From CALEUX01 sp964608615 (GTDB lineage: Bacteria > Bacteroidota > Bacteroidia > Bacteroidales > Marinilabiliaceae), in the NCBI GenBank assembly GCA_964608615.1, contig CAZSQG010000006.1:1-64000 (forward strand): a stretch of 64,000 bases of DNA. Direction: 5' to 3'. Under the pieces are notes generated by a model. It was not told where the DNA came from. It saw nothing but the letters and a program-made list of their open reading frames with translations, and ran no database searches. Numbering within the stretch: the first letter of the stretch is position 1; every line of letters starts with the position of its first letter. The position numbers were made by a program, and so were the translations under genes. Positions 1 through 7,466 of this stretch are shown one piece after another.

Positions 1-299
1 AAGTGATTTCCAGTTTCTGCTGAACCAGCTGTAGCCCGAAGGATCAACTAAAGATAATGGATTGTTCAAACAATAACTATACCTGTTTAACCCCTGTGTA
101 TAATCAGGCGCCTGCACATATGGATCGGGAGACATAAAACGACCAACAACAGGATCATACATACGCCCGTTCATATTAATCATTTCAAACAGGTCTAAAT
201 GCTCATGCCCGGTAAAACCTCTCGGATGTATAGCATTGGCATCAGTAAGATTGGTATAATATGCCCAATTTGCAGGATTTCGTCTGCGCCCCCAGGCAT
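1..299 (-). pseudogene. Orphan Rhs core fragment (cassette 3, runs off the left edge)
   Basis: This segment is base-for-base the same as 3623-3921, which encodes the end of the Rhs core of the parent gene (WGRRRNP through NPLSLVDPSG to WFSRNW). It starts abruptly at position 299. The Rhs frame meets an in-frame TAA five codons upstream, so there is no N-terminal Rhs barrel and no start. On the minus strand it lies after the second immunity candidate and continues out of the window, so a third tip probably lies to the left. Interpreted as a displaced Rhs C-terminal cassette; identity with the parent is seen directly, its function is inferred. Confidence 0.8.
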
Positions 300-424
300 A
301 CAAGTTTTTAACTTAGACTGTTGACTACAATACTTAATTCTTTGCCTGGCAATAATTGAAGTTACAAATACTAATAAAGATTCAAAGAAGATGCAATATC
401 CGCTATGCAGGGAAAACAATAAAA

Positions 425-1183
425 CTACCTGGTAAAATTTAATGAGAACTGGTTAGGTAGCCTTGCTATAACAAAAGCACTATCAATATTAAATGCACCG
501 AATAAACTATCTGAATAATCCGCTAATTCATTAAACAAGGGCTTGTAATCAAGCACAACAGAATCCATTGGCGGGTTTGACCAGCCCACATTTATTCCAG
601 ACTCCCTCGAATATCTTAAAACAACAATATAGTACGTTGTATTTTCATTGGCTGTAAATCCCGATTTTAATCTGCCGATGAAATCCCTGTTGAGCTGTTG
701 CTTTACTTCTTCATCTCTGATTACTTTCTGACCAATAAAAAATTCTCCTAAGCCGTCAGATGTACTCATAACTTGTCTGGCAACTGATTCATACTCTGTG
801 AAACAAAGAAATACATTTTTACTACTCAATAAAAAATCAATGTACGTAAGTTGTTCAGTATATTCGAATTTAAATTCCTTATTTGGGTTTGTTTGTAGTA
901 CAAATATGCCGCTGTCATTTTTTACTATTCTTATTGAATATTTAGATAATCTTTCCAACGTTTCTGCCGGATATTCTTCCATTGTATATCCAAACTCAAT
1001 TAATTCCTGCAAACTATCGGGGTAATAATAGTTATGGCTAAAGAAAGTCTGGAGTTTTGACAGAATTGAATAAGAAATTTCAGTAAGCTCCTCTTGATGC
1101 TCACAAAATCTTTTTTTCTCAACAAATGCCAATATTAGAAGCAAAAGCAATAAACCAGTAATAATTAGATATATCCTTTTCAT
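425..1183 (-). CDS. Membrane-anchored immunity candidate for orphan tip 2
   Basis: A 252-residue protein I do not recognise by family. The N-terminus (MKRIYLIITG followed by a leucine-rich stretch to about residue 22) is one uncleaved membrane anchor, and the remaining ~230 residues are soluble and acidic. The segment around residues 40-70 loosely recalls pseudopilin-type N-terminal domains, which is weak evidence. It starts 2 nt after the stop of the orphan Rhs tip and is almost certainly co-translated with it. That position directly downstream of a toxin tip is where immunity genes sit, so immunity is inferred from context only. Confidence 0.6.
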   Translation of the reverse strand: MKRIYLIITGLLLLLLILAFVEKKRFCEHQEELTEISYSILSKLQTFFSHNYYYPDSLQELIEFGYTMEEYPAETLERLSKYSIRIVKNDSGIFVLQTNPNKEFKFEYTEQLTYIDFLLSSKNVFLCFTEYESVARQVMSTSDGLGEFFIGQKVIRDEEVKQQLNRDFIGRLKSGFTANENTTYYIVVLRYSRESGINVGWSNPPMDSVVLDYKPLFNELADYSDSLFGAFNIDSAFVIARLPNQFSLNFTR

Positions 1184-1185
1184 TA

Positions 1186-2112
1186 TTAATTCCCCATAAT
1201 AAAATTATCAACTCGGTGAGAGTCCTCAATGCTATTTAAATAAATCGTCAAAACACTATAATCTTTTGAGTTCCTAAAGTATACTGGATAACCAGACCTG
1301 CCATAAGGAGGCTTGCATTTAGTTAACAAATTAGAAACGTGAACATTATTAACTTTATTCCTTTCATATATTCCTGCTGGAGCGTATTCAACCAACACGT
1401 TAGGATAAGTATCACCTCCAAGAAGGATATCCATTTCAAATAAATAACGAGTTTCCTCTCCAATATAATCCCGACTATATTCTGCACCTTCAATATTGAA
1501 ATCGATAGCAGGAACATACCTTTCAGGAAGATTCTGATCTGCATTCTCCTTTAGATATTGCCAACGTTGTCTTTGTTCATTAGCGGCAATCATAATCTTA
1601 CGACGCAAAGCTTGTTGTTGTTTGGTGTTAAGATGCTTTAACGTATTAAACATCATTTCATACGCCCCGGTAATTGCCCCATTGGCAAATTTGCCACCAC
1701 CAAGTTCAGTAACAGTGCCCGTTAGTACTGCATTGGCTGCAACTTTACCCGCTACACTTAACCCCGAACCATATTTCCCAATGGCGCTTCCTCCTGCTGC
1801 AGAAGCTAATCCCGAAATAAAGCCATGCTTTATGTTACCTCCCCTGATACCTTCCAACCAGGCCTGAGAGAATGAGTGTTTAAACAATCGTTCCAGAAAC
1901 GCTCCACCTCCCGATCCTGCTGCCAAAAATCCACCCGCAGCACCCCATAATCCTCCCGTTAAGGTGGATTTAACAATTTGCCCAATATTAGCACCATTGA
2001 GCAATGCGCCGGTTAATCCTGACGAAGCGCCTCCCAATGCTCCTGAAATCATTATGGCGCCTACGCTGGTTGCACTACCCAGCGACACGATTGTCACCGT
2101 AATGCCTACCAC
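1186..2112 (-). CDS. Orphan Rhs C-terminal tip 2 (putative toxin cassette)
   Basis: The first ~155 residues are the Gly/Ala-rich hydrophobic linker also present in the Rhs gene at 2681-4213 (DNA 536/537 identical over 1640-2176). The last ~150 residues (from LKHLNTKQQQ) are unique. The frame is open back to 2173 (SLVDPSGYSWF), where a TGA at the repeat junction ends it. The listed start is an internal GTG, so no Rhs core is attached. This is the layout of an orphan polymorphic-toxin tip that would become functional by recombination into a full Rhs gene through the shared repeat. The unique tip matches no toxin family I know; it has two cysteine-poor mixed alpha/beta halves and no obvious nuclease motif. 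Confidence 0.65.
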   Translation of the reverse strand: MVGITVTIVSLGSATSVGAIMISGALGGASSGLTGALLNGANIGQIVKSTLTGGLWGAAGGFLAAGSGGGAFLERLFKHSFSQAWLEGIRGGNIKHGFISGLASAAGGSAIGKYGSGLSVAGKVAANAVLTGTVTELGGGKFANGAITGAYEMMFNTLKHLNTKQQQALRRKIMIAANEQRQRWQYLKENADQNLPERYVPAIDFNIEGAEYSRDYIGEETRYLFEMDILLGGDTYPNVLVEYAPAGIYERNKVNNVHVSNLLTKCKPPYGRSGYPVYFRNSKDYSVLTIYLNSIEDSHRVDNFIMGN

Positions 2113-2176
2113 TGCTGAAACAAGTGATTTCCAGTTTCTGCTGAACCAGCTGTAGCCCGAAGGATCAACTAAAGAT
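1640..2176. repeat. Rhs linker repeat, orphan copy
   Basis: A 537-bp copy of 3141-3677; the only difference I find is at 1675 (t) versus 3176 (a). It begins exactly where tip-specific sequence begins and ends 11 bp before the immunity-1 stop. The boundary inside the LVDPSG motif is the usual Rhs core/tip boundary. Such homology blocks let orphan tips recombine with the parent gene. Confidence 0.9.
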
Positions 2177-2187
2177 CAGAAATAGCG

Positions 2188-2721
2188 TTAGAATTCAGGA
2201 AGGTCATTTCCTCTAATTCTTGTTAGGGAATCTATATGATTTTCAAAAAAATCTTTTTGCTTCCAATTAAACCGTCCTCTTTTATACAAATAATAATACT
2301 TGCCGGTTCGGAAATTAATTTTATTTTCATCAATAGGTTTTGGGGAGTTAAAAGATAATGAATCATTTATATATCTGAAATAATATAGCGTGTCACTATT
2401 GAACAAAGACATCTCAGTGTAAACACTATCTTTAGTAATCGATTTCAAAAAATCATCAATCTTATATACCTTTAAGTTAGTGAAGTAAGTAAACGAAACA
2501 GAGAATACAGTATCTCCTTTTTTCTTCCAAATATTATAATAGCATTCATCCTCAATAATATACTTGTTCATGACTTCCCATCCTTGAAGATCAATTTGAT
2601 TATTTATTTTATTGACCTCTTTTAGATGACTCCCTAAATCATGGTTGTAACAGTTGGACAAAAGGAAGCAAAGAGTAATGCTATTTAAAAATCGTATTGT
2701 AAGCTGTTTGATATGTCTCAT
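2188..2721 (-). CDS. Lipoprotein, immunity candidate for Rhs tip 1
   Basis: A 177-residue protein of no family I recognise. The N-terminus has a basic start (MRHIKQLTIRF), a hydrophobic core and a lipobox-like LLSNC around residue 23, so it is predicted to be exported and lipid-anchored. The body is rich in Tyr, Asp and Lys. Its start lies inside the last 41 nt of the Rhs tip gene in another frame, which implies translational coupling. Placement immediately after the tip suggests an immunity protein acting in the periplasm or outer membrane. That role is inferred from position; sequence alone would only say small lipoprotein. Confidence 0.6.
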   Translation of the reverse strand: MRHIKQLTIRFLNSITLCFLLSNCYNHDLGSHLKEVNKINNQIDLQGWEVMNKYIIEDECYYNIWKKKGDTVFSVSFTYFTNLKVYKIDDFLKSITKDSVYTEMSLFNSDTLYYFRYINDSLSFNSPKPIDENKINFRTGKYYYLYKRGRFNWKQKDFFENHIDSLTRIRGNDLPEF

Positions 2722-4213
2722 GATCGAAAAATACTAATGAAATTCTTGTTTCGTTGTTAAACATTGCTCTTATTCTGAAATAACCATCACTAATTCTATC
2801 TCCATAAATATTGTTAATGTAATTACTAGGGTAGTTTCTCATAAAAGCACGGTCTGCAACAACCCACCTAACAGGTTGGCCTCCAACGCTTGAAACTCCC
2901 TTTACCGGATCTCCATTCATTGCACCAAATAAAGAATCGAACCAGTGTTTGTCAGGTATTGAACTGCTGTCAATTAATTCAAATACATGAAAGCAGTTTC
3001 CTGTTATTGGGTTTTTCCCTTTGTTTTGGTTGATGTATGCAAACCATTCTACCAATTGAGAAGCAATATCATCACCACCCTCTAAATCAATTTTTTGTTG
3101 CCATATTTTTTTTTGCTGATTTTGCCTTTTTTGATGCAATAACGTATTAAACATCATTTCATACGCCCCGGTAATAGCCCCATTGGCAAATTTGCCACCA
3201 CCAAGTTCAGTAACAGTGCCCGTTAGTACTGCATTGGCTGCAACTTTACCCGCTACACTTAACCCCGAACCATATTTCCCAATGGCGCTTCCTCCTGCTG
3301 CAGAAGCTAATCCCGAAATAAAGCCATGCTTTATGTTACCTCCCCTGATACCTTCCAACCAGGCCTGAGAGAATGAGTGTTTAAACAATCGTTCCAGAAA
3401 CGCTCCACCTCCCGATCCTGCTGCCAAAAATCCACCCGCAGCACCCCATAATCCTCCCGTTAAGGTGGATTTAACAATTTGCCCAATATTAGCACCATTG
3501 AGCAATGCGCCGGTTAATCCTGACGAAGCGCCTCCCAATGCTCCTGAAATCATTATGGCGCCTACGCTGGTTGCACTACCCAGCGACACGATTGTCACCG
3601 TAATGCCTACCACTGCTGAAACAAGTGATTTCCAGTTTCTGCTGAACCAGCTGTAGCCCGAAGGATCAACTAAAGATAATGGATTGTTCAAACAATAACT
3701 ATACCTGTTTAACCCCTGTGTATAATCAGGCGCCTGCACATATGGATCGGGAGACATAAAACGACCAACAACAGGATCATACATACGCCCGTTCATATTA
3801 ATCATTTCAAACAGGTCTAAATGCTCATGCCCGGTAAAACCTCTCGGATGTATAGCATTGGCATCAGTAAGATTGGTATAATATGCCCAATTTGCAGGAT
3901 TTCGTCTGCGCCCCCAGGCATCGTAGCTTAATACCTGTACCAGTTTTCCATCTTCATCGCTATAGGCCTGTATTGAACCCAAATGATCTTTATGTAGATA
4001 CCGAAGTTTTTCTCCATTTTTATTCGACTTTTCGAATATGGCAATAGCCCCTCCATTGGCGAAAATATAATTTATTGTTTGAGTAACATAAGGTTTGCCA
4101 TCAATATTTTCAGTACCTTTTATTATCCTTCCAAACGAATCATATTTATAAACCCCAGAGATATTATTTGATGAACTTGATTGAGAAAGAGCTCCCTTCC
4201 ACTCCGTATCAGA
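2681..4213 (-). CDS. Rhs repeat-associated core protein with C-terminal tip 1, N-terminally truncated
   Basis: The frame opens just after a TGA at 4214-4216 and encodes about 510 residues; complete Rhs shells usually exceed 1000. It carries YD-repeat-like sequence (YKYDSFGRI), the hallmark YLHKDHLGS motif, the core (GFTGHEHLD, NMNGRMYDP, GRFMSPDPY, LNRYSYCLNNPLSLVDPSG), then a Gly/Ala-rich hydrophobic linker, and a unique tip of ~150 residues from about LLHQKRQNQQ. A TTG at 3982 is the first plausible internal start. No start or signal sequence exists upstream; a dispersed repeat begins there instead. It is therefore probably a remnant or itself a displaced cassette. Polymorphic-toxin assignment is secure for the core; the tip activity is unknown. 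Confidence 0.8.
   Translation of the reverse strand, partial: SDTEWKGALSQSSSSNNISGVYKYDSFGRIIKGTENIDGKPYVTQTINYIFANGGAIAIFEKSNKNGEKLRYLHKDHLGSIQAYSDEDGKLVQVLSYDAWGRRRNPANWAYYTNLTDANAIHPRGFTGHEHLDLFEMINMNGRMYDPVVGRFMSPDPYVQAPDYTQGLNRYSYCLNNPLSLVDPSGYSWFSRNWKSLVSAVVGITVTIVSLGSATSVGAIMISGALGGASSGLTGALLNGANIGQIVKSTLTGGLWGAAGGFLAAGSGGGAFLERLFKHSFSQAWLEGIRGGNIKHGFISGLASAAGGSAIGKYGSGLSVAGKVAANAVLTGTVTELGGGKFANGAITGAYEMMFNTLLHQKRQNQQKKIWQQKIDLEGGDDIASQLVEWFAYINQNKGKNPITGNCFHVFELIDSSSIPDKHWFDSLFGAMNGDPVKGVSSVGGQPVRWVVADRAFMRNYPSNYINNIYGDRISDGYFRIRAMFNNETRISLVFFDHETYQTAYNTIFK
3141..3921. repeat. Rhs core and linker, parent copy of both orphan repeats
   Basis: Positions 3141-3677 are repeated at 1640-2176 and 3623-3921 at 1-299, all in the same orientation. 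The two repeat types overlap by 55 bp around LVDPSGYSWFSRNW. The near-complete identity means the duplications are recent or kept alike by gene conversion. Confidence 0.9.
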
Positions 4214-4253
4214 TCAAAGACCTTCTGTAACTTCAATTTATTTATTGAGAATT

Positions 4254-4328
4254 AGTTCCATCACTGTGTTTGGGATGACACAGAGCTTATATATAGAGAG
4301 AAGCGAGTAATGCCCGCCTCTCTCTATA
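4254..4328. repeat. Degenerate third unit of the dispersed hairpin repeat
   Basis: Positions 4254-4279 match the 26-bp arm at 4447-4472 with about six mismatches. They are followed by a third, different hairpin: 14-bp arms at 4292-4305 and 4315-4328 with one mismatch and a 9-nt loop. No partner right arm was found. It begins about 40 bp upstream of the truncated end of the Rhs frame. Confidence 0.55.
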
Positions 4329-4412
4329 CTCAACCCTGCTCTTCAACAAGCGATAATCCATTAATTAAAAAATGAATAGCCCCAATCATTGAACATTAGA
4401 CCCCTCACTCCG

Positions 4413-4699
4413 TTACCAATGACATATTTTCGATTCATTAATAAATAGATCCATCGCTGCGCTCTGGATGACAGGCTGCCGTTGACTAAAATGAAAAAAG
4501 CAGAAGTCGGGCGTTGCCCGACTTCTGCTTTTTTCATTTCCCACACCACCGAGGGTTGTCATCCCGAATGCAGTGAGGGATCTAACATTCAATCTAAGAG
4601 GGTGTTCATTTCCATTTCAAAAAAGGTTGGTTCTTTGCTGCGTTACCAATGAGAGGTTTACAATCTCTCTGTCGTGTTCACATTTTGCCCAACGGTGGC
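4413..4699. repeat. Dispersed intergenic repeat element, copy 1
   Basis: This stretch is the reverse complement, block for block, of 18885-19231. The order is an A block, a 26-bp arm (4447-4472), a perfect hairpin (4491-4537), a 26-bp inverse arm (4558-4583), and a B block ending near gcccaacggtggcc. The arm 4447-4472 is identical to the reverse complement of 19124-19149; the other arm differs from 19007-19032 by one base. The A and B blocks are similar but diverged. No credible ORF lies inside. It resembles REP/REPIN-type or MITE-like non-autonomous elements; the class is inferred. The remaining 4700-4820 shows nothing recognisable. Confidence 0.8.
4491..4537. repeat. Perfect 22-bp hairpin inside repeat copy 1
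   Basis: The arms 4491-4512 and 4516-4537 are perfect inverse complements around a 3-nt loop (gtt). The stem begins atgaaaaaagcagaag and contains a gggc/gccc top. A long A tract on one side and T tract on the other would also let it act as a bidirectional transcription terminator between the Rhs locus and lysA. Confidence 0.85.
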
Positions 4700-4821
4700 C
4701 CGTCATTGTTAGTAAAGCGAAGAATATAACCTTTACCGTTAAATAAACACACTATCCTGATCACAGAGCATCTTTATCTATAAACTGTGTTATTACTGAC
4801 CCTTATAAATTTAAACAGCTA

Positions 4822-5976
4822 CTAAATCGAATCAGAATAATATGCTTTAGGAATCTCTCTCAAATTATATTGCGAAGCCATAATCTCGCCATAAGCACCA
4901 GCAGAACGAATGGCAAAATAATCACCACGAGCTGTTTTAGGCAGGAAATATGCTTTGCCAAAACAATCGGATGACTCACAAATTGGACCAACCACATCAT
5001 ATTTCTCTTCAGGAGTTGTTCCCGACAAATTCTCAATTTTATGATACGCCTGATAAAGAGCAGGACGAATCAAATCAGTCATACCTGCATCCACAATAGC
5101 AAACTTAGTATGCACCCCTTCCTTTATATAGAGAACCTTGGTAATAAGACTACCTGACTGAGCCACCATTGAGCGCCCCAGTTCAAAATGCACTTCCTGA
5201 TTGGGTAAAACTTTTAAAAAGGTTTTAAACAGTTTAAAATATTCGGTAAAGTCAGGTATAGGATTTTCTTCAGGCTGATGATAGTCAACTCCCAATCCTC
5301 CTCCAACATTAATAACCTTGACAAATACATGCTGAGAAATAAGCCACTCCTGTATTTCATTCACTTTGATACACAAATCGTGAAAAGTACTTAAATCGGT
5401 AATTTGCGATCCAATATGAAAATGCAAACCTTCGAGATTAATGTTTTTCATTGAGCGAATGGCTGTGATTACCCTTTCTAAATCCCACTGGTAAATGCCA
5501 AATTTATTCTCTTCAAGACCGGTAGTAATATAATGATGTGTATGTGCATCCACATTGGGATTAATGCGAAGTGCCACCGAAACAGTTTTACCTTTTGAAG
5601 CAGCGATAGAATTTATGACTTCCAATTCGGGTACCGATTCAACATTAAAGCAGGCAATATTATTATCTATTCCCAGCTCAATCTCCCAATCAGATTTACC
5701 CACTCCTGCAAACACTATTCCTGAAGGATTAAACCCTGTTTCCAGAGCTCTCTTCACCTCATACCCACTAACACAATCCACCCCAAAGCCAAAGCTGCAA
5801 ATGGATTTGAGAATTCTTACATTGGCGTTAGCTTTAATGGCGTAATGAACTTTAAAATCGTATTTCTCCGATTCGGTCTTTACAGAAGATAGGGTTTGCT
5901 CAAGCAAATCCAAATCATAATAATAAAATGGTGTTCGAATTTTCTGAAACTTTTCAAGAGGGAAACTATTGTTCAT
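4822..5976 (-). CDS. lysA: Diaminopimelate decarboxylase
   Basis: Catalyses PLP-dependent decarboxylation of meso-diaminopimelate to lysine, the last lysine step, in the cytosol. At 384 residues it is in the usual range for the Bacteroidota form. The fold-type III barrel shows the PLP lysine at about Lys48 (HYAIKANAN), the phosphate-binding GGGLGVDY and the catalytic Cys at about 333 (CESSDCFG). It lies 30 bp after lysC on the same strand with no terminator between, so one lysC-lysA transcript is likely, coupling entry to the aspartate pathway with lysine output. Confidence 0.95.
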   Translation of the reverse strand: MNNSFPLEKFQKIRTPFYYYDLDLLEQTLSSVKTESEKYDFKVHYAIKANANVRILKSICSFGFGVDCVSGYEVKRALETGFNPSGIVFAGVGKSDWEIELGIDNNIACFNVESVPELEVINSIAASKGKTVSVALRINPNVDAHTHHYITTGLEENKFGIYQWDLERVITAIRSMKNINLEGLHFHIGSQITDLSTFHDLCIKVNEIQEWLISQHVFVKVINVGGGLGVDYHQPEENPIPDFTEYFKLFKTFLKVLPNQEVHFELGRSMVAQSGSLITKVLYIKEGVHTKFAIVDAGMTDLIRPALYQAYHKIENLSGTTPEEKYDVVGPICESSDCFGKAYFLPKTARGDYFAIRSAGAYGEIMASQYNLREIPKAYYSDSI

Positions 5977-6006
5977 CGTTTAGTTCTTTCGGTTATCTAT
6001 GAAAAT

Positions 6007-7317
6007 TTAAAAAAGCCTGGCACTAAGAGCTCTTAAAGCATCTATTTTATCGTTGGCAGCAATTAGTACCGAAACATTGTGGTCACTGCCACCATACGAA
6101 ATCATGCGAATTGGAATCTCTTTAAGGGCTTCAAAAATATTACTTGCATAACCTTTTTTCTCCCCAACCAAATCGCCAACCACACATACAATTACCATAT
6201 TATCATCCACATCCACGGTGCCAAATTTTTTAAGATCATCAATAATCTCTTCCAGATGGCGGCTATTGTCAATCGTTACCGAAACACCAACCTCCGAAGT
6301 AGTTATCATGTCAATTGGAGTTTTATAGCTTTCAAAGATTTCAAAAACCTTACGTAAAAAACCATAAGCCAGGAGCATACGTCCCGATTTAATTTTAATG
6401 GCGATAATTCCGTCTTTAGCGGCTATGGCAGCAATTCTATCTTTGGTTTGTTTTGACGAAATCAAAGTCCCCGGAGCCTTTGGATCCATCGTGTTCAACA
6501 ACCTAACAGGAATATTCGCAAGTTTGGCAGGTAAAACACTGGTTGGGTGCAGAATTTTTGCACCAAAATAGGCCAACTCAGCAGCTTCATCAAACGATAA
6601 ATCAGCAATAGATCGGGTATTTTCAACAAAACGGGGATCATTGTTGTGCATACCATCAATATCAGTCCAAATTTGGATTTCGCTGGCATTTATAGCAGCA
6701 CCAATAAGAGAAGCAGAATAATCGCTCCCTCCACGCTGTAAATTATCAATCTCACCAAAAGCATTACGACAAATGTAACCCTGAGTAATAAACAATGAAC
6801 AATTTGGTAACTGATCAACCAATTGCGATAGATTCTCCCTGATATAAACCGGATCGGGCTCATTGTTTTTATCAATTCGCATATAATCCAAAGCAGGCAA
6901 AAGCTCTGATTTAATCCCAAGCTCATGCATATAATAATTAAACATGGCTGTTGAAATCAACTCGCCCTGCGCCAAAATTGTCTTCTCTTCAAATACAGTA
7001 AACAAATCTTTGGTAAACGATTTAATATAATCAAAATGGGCTTTAATCAACTCCTTGCCCTTTTCCTTGTACTCTTTTTTTGAATAAAGCGCTTCTACCT
7101 CAGTGTAATATTTACGCTCCAGATTGTTGATTACTTCATTAGCTCCATCATGGTTCTTTTTGTAAAGATAGTTGGTTATCTCCACCAAACTATTGGTTGT
7201 ACCAGACATAGCAGAGAGCACAACAATTTTTCGTTGACTATCATTAACCAAGCTAGCAACTTCTTTTGTACGTTCGGCAGATCCTACTGATGTACCGCCA
7301 AATTTTAAAACCTTCAT
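6007..7317 (-). CDS. lysC: Aspartate kinase (monofunctional)
   Basis: Phosphorylates aspartate as the first step towards lysine, threonine and methionine. The 436-residue protein has the kinase signature KFGGTSVG at residues 5-12, an amino-acid kinase domain to about 290 (GGSDYSASLIGA, WTDIDGMHNNDPR), and C-terminal ACT domains, the usual allosteric sensors of end-product amino acids. No homoserine dehydrogenase domain is fused. It is first in a two-gene unit with lysA, which suggests a lysine-dedicated isozyme; the feedback specificity cannot be read from sequence. Confidence 0.94.
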   Translation of the reverse strand: MKVLKFGGTSVGSAERTKEVASLVNDSQRKIVVLSAMSGTTNSLVEITNYLYKKNHDGANEVINNLERKYYTEVEALYSKKEYKEKGKELIKAHFDYIKSFTKDLFTVFEEKTILAQGELISTAMFNYYMHELGIKSELLPALDYMRIDKNNEPDPVYIRENLSQLVDQLPNCSLFITQGYICRNAFGEIDNLQRGGSDYSASLIGAAINASEIQIWTDIDGMHNNDPRFVENTRSIADLSFDEAAELAYFGAKILHPTSVLPAKLANIPVRLLNTMDPKAPGTLISSKQTKDRIAAIAAKDGIIAIKIKSGRMLLAYGFLRKVFEIFESYKTPIDMITTSEVGVSVTIDNSRHLEEIIDDLKKFGTVDVDDNMVIVCVVGDLVGEKKGYASNIFEALKEIPIRMISYGGSDHNVSVLIAANDKIDALRALSARLF

Positions 7318-7360
7318 CCTTTTAAGTGTTTAATGTGGGACTTAGTATAGAAACCAAATA

Positions 7361-7368
7361 CAAATTTA
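7361..7368 (-). promoter_or_regulatory. Predicted -7 element for lysC-lysA
   Basis: Minus-strand TAAATTTG matches the Bacteroidota -7 consensus TAnnTTTG, 44 bp before the lysC start. No clear -33 TTTG is visible at the usual distance, so this is tentative. Confidence 0.4.
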
Positions 7369-7466
7369 AGGTAATCCAACCATTAAATAAAAAAAACAAG
7401 GTTTTTTCCCTATAAAAACTTTCAATTTAACCCAAAACAAGTCAAAATATCTTTAAAATAAAAGTT

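Noticed and set aside
195..419. 74-codon minus-strand frame over the left edge
   Set aside because: It lies across the Rhs core repeat in another frame (the Rhs frame reads WGRRRNPANW there), so it is a shadow.
4361..4549. 62-codon minus-strand frame
   Set aside because: It is made of the dispersed repeat and half of the perfect hairpin; no protein-like signal.
4254..4699. CRISPR-like repeats
   Set aside because: The repeats are few, diverged, inverted and without regular spacers; they are an intergenic repeat family.
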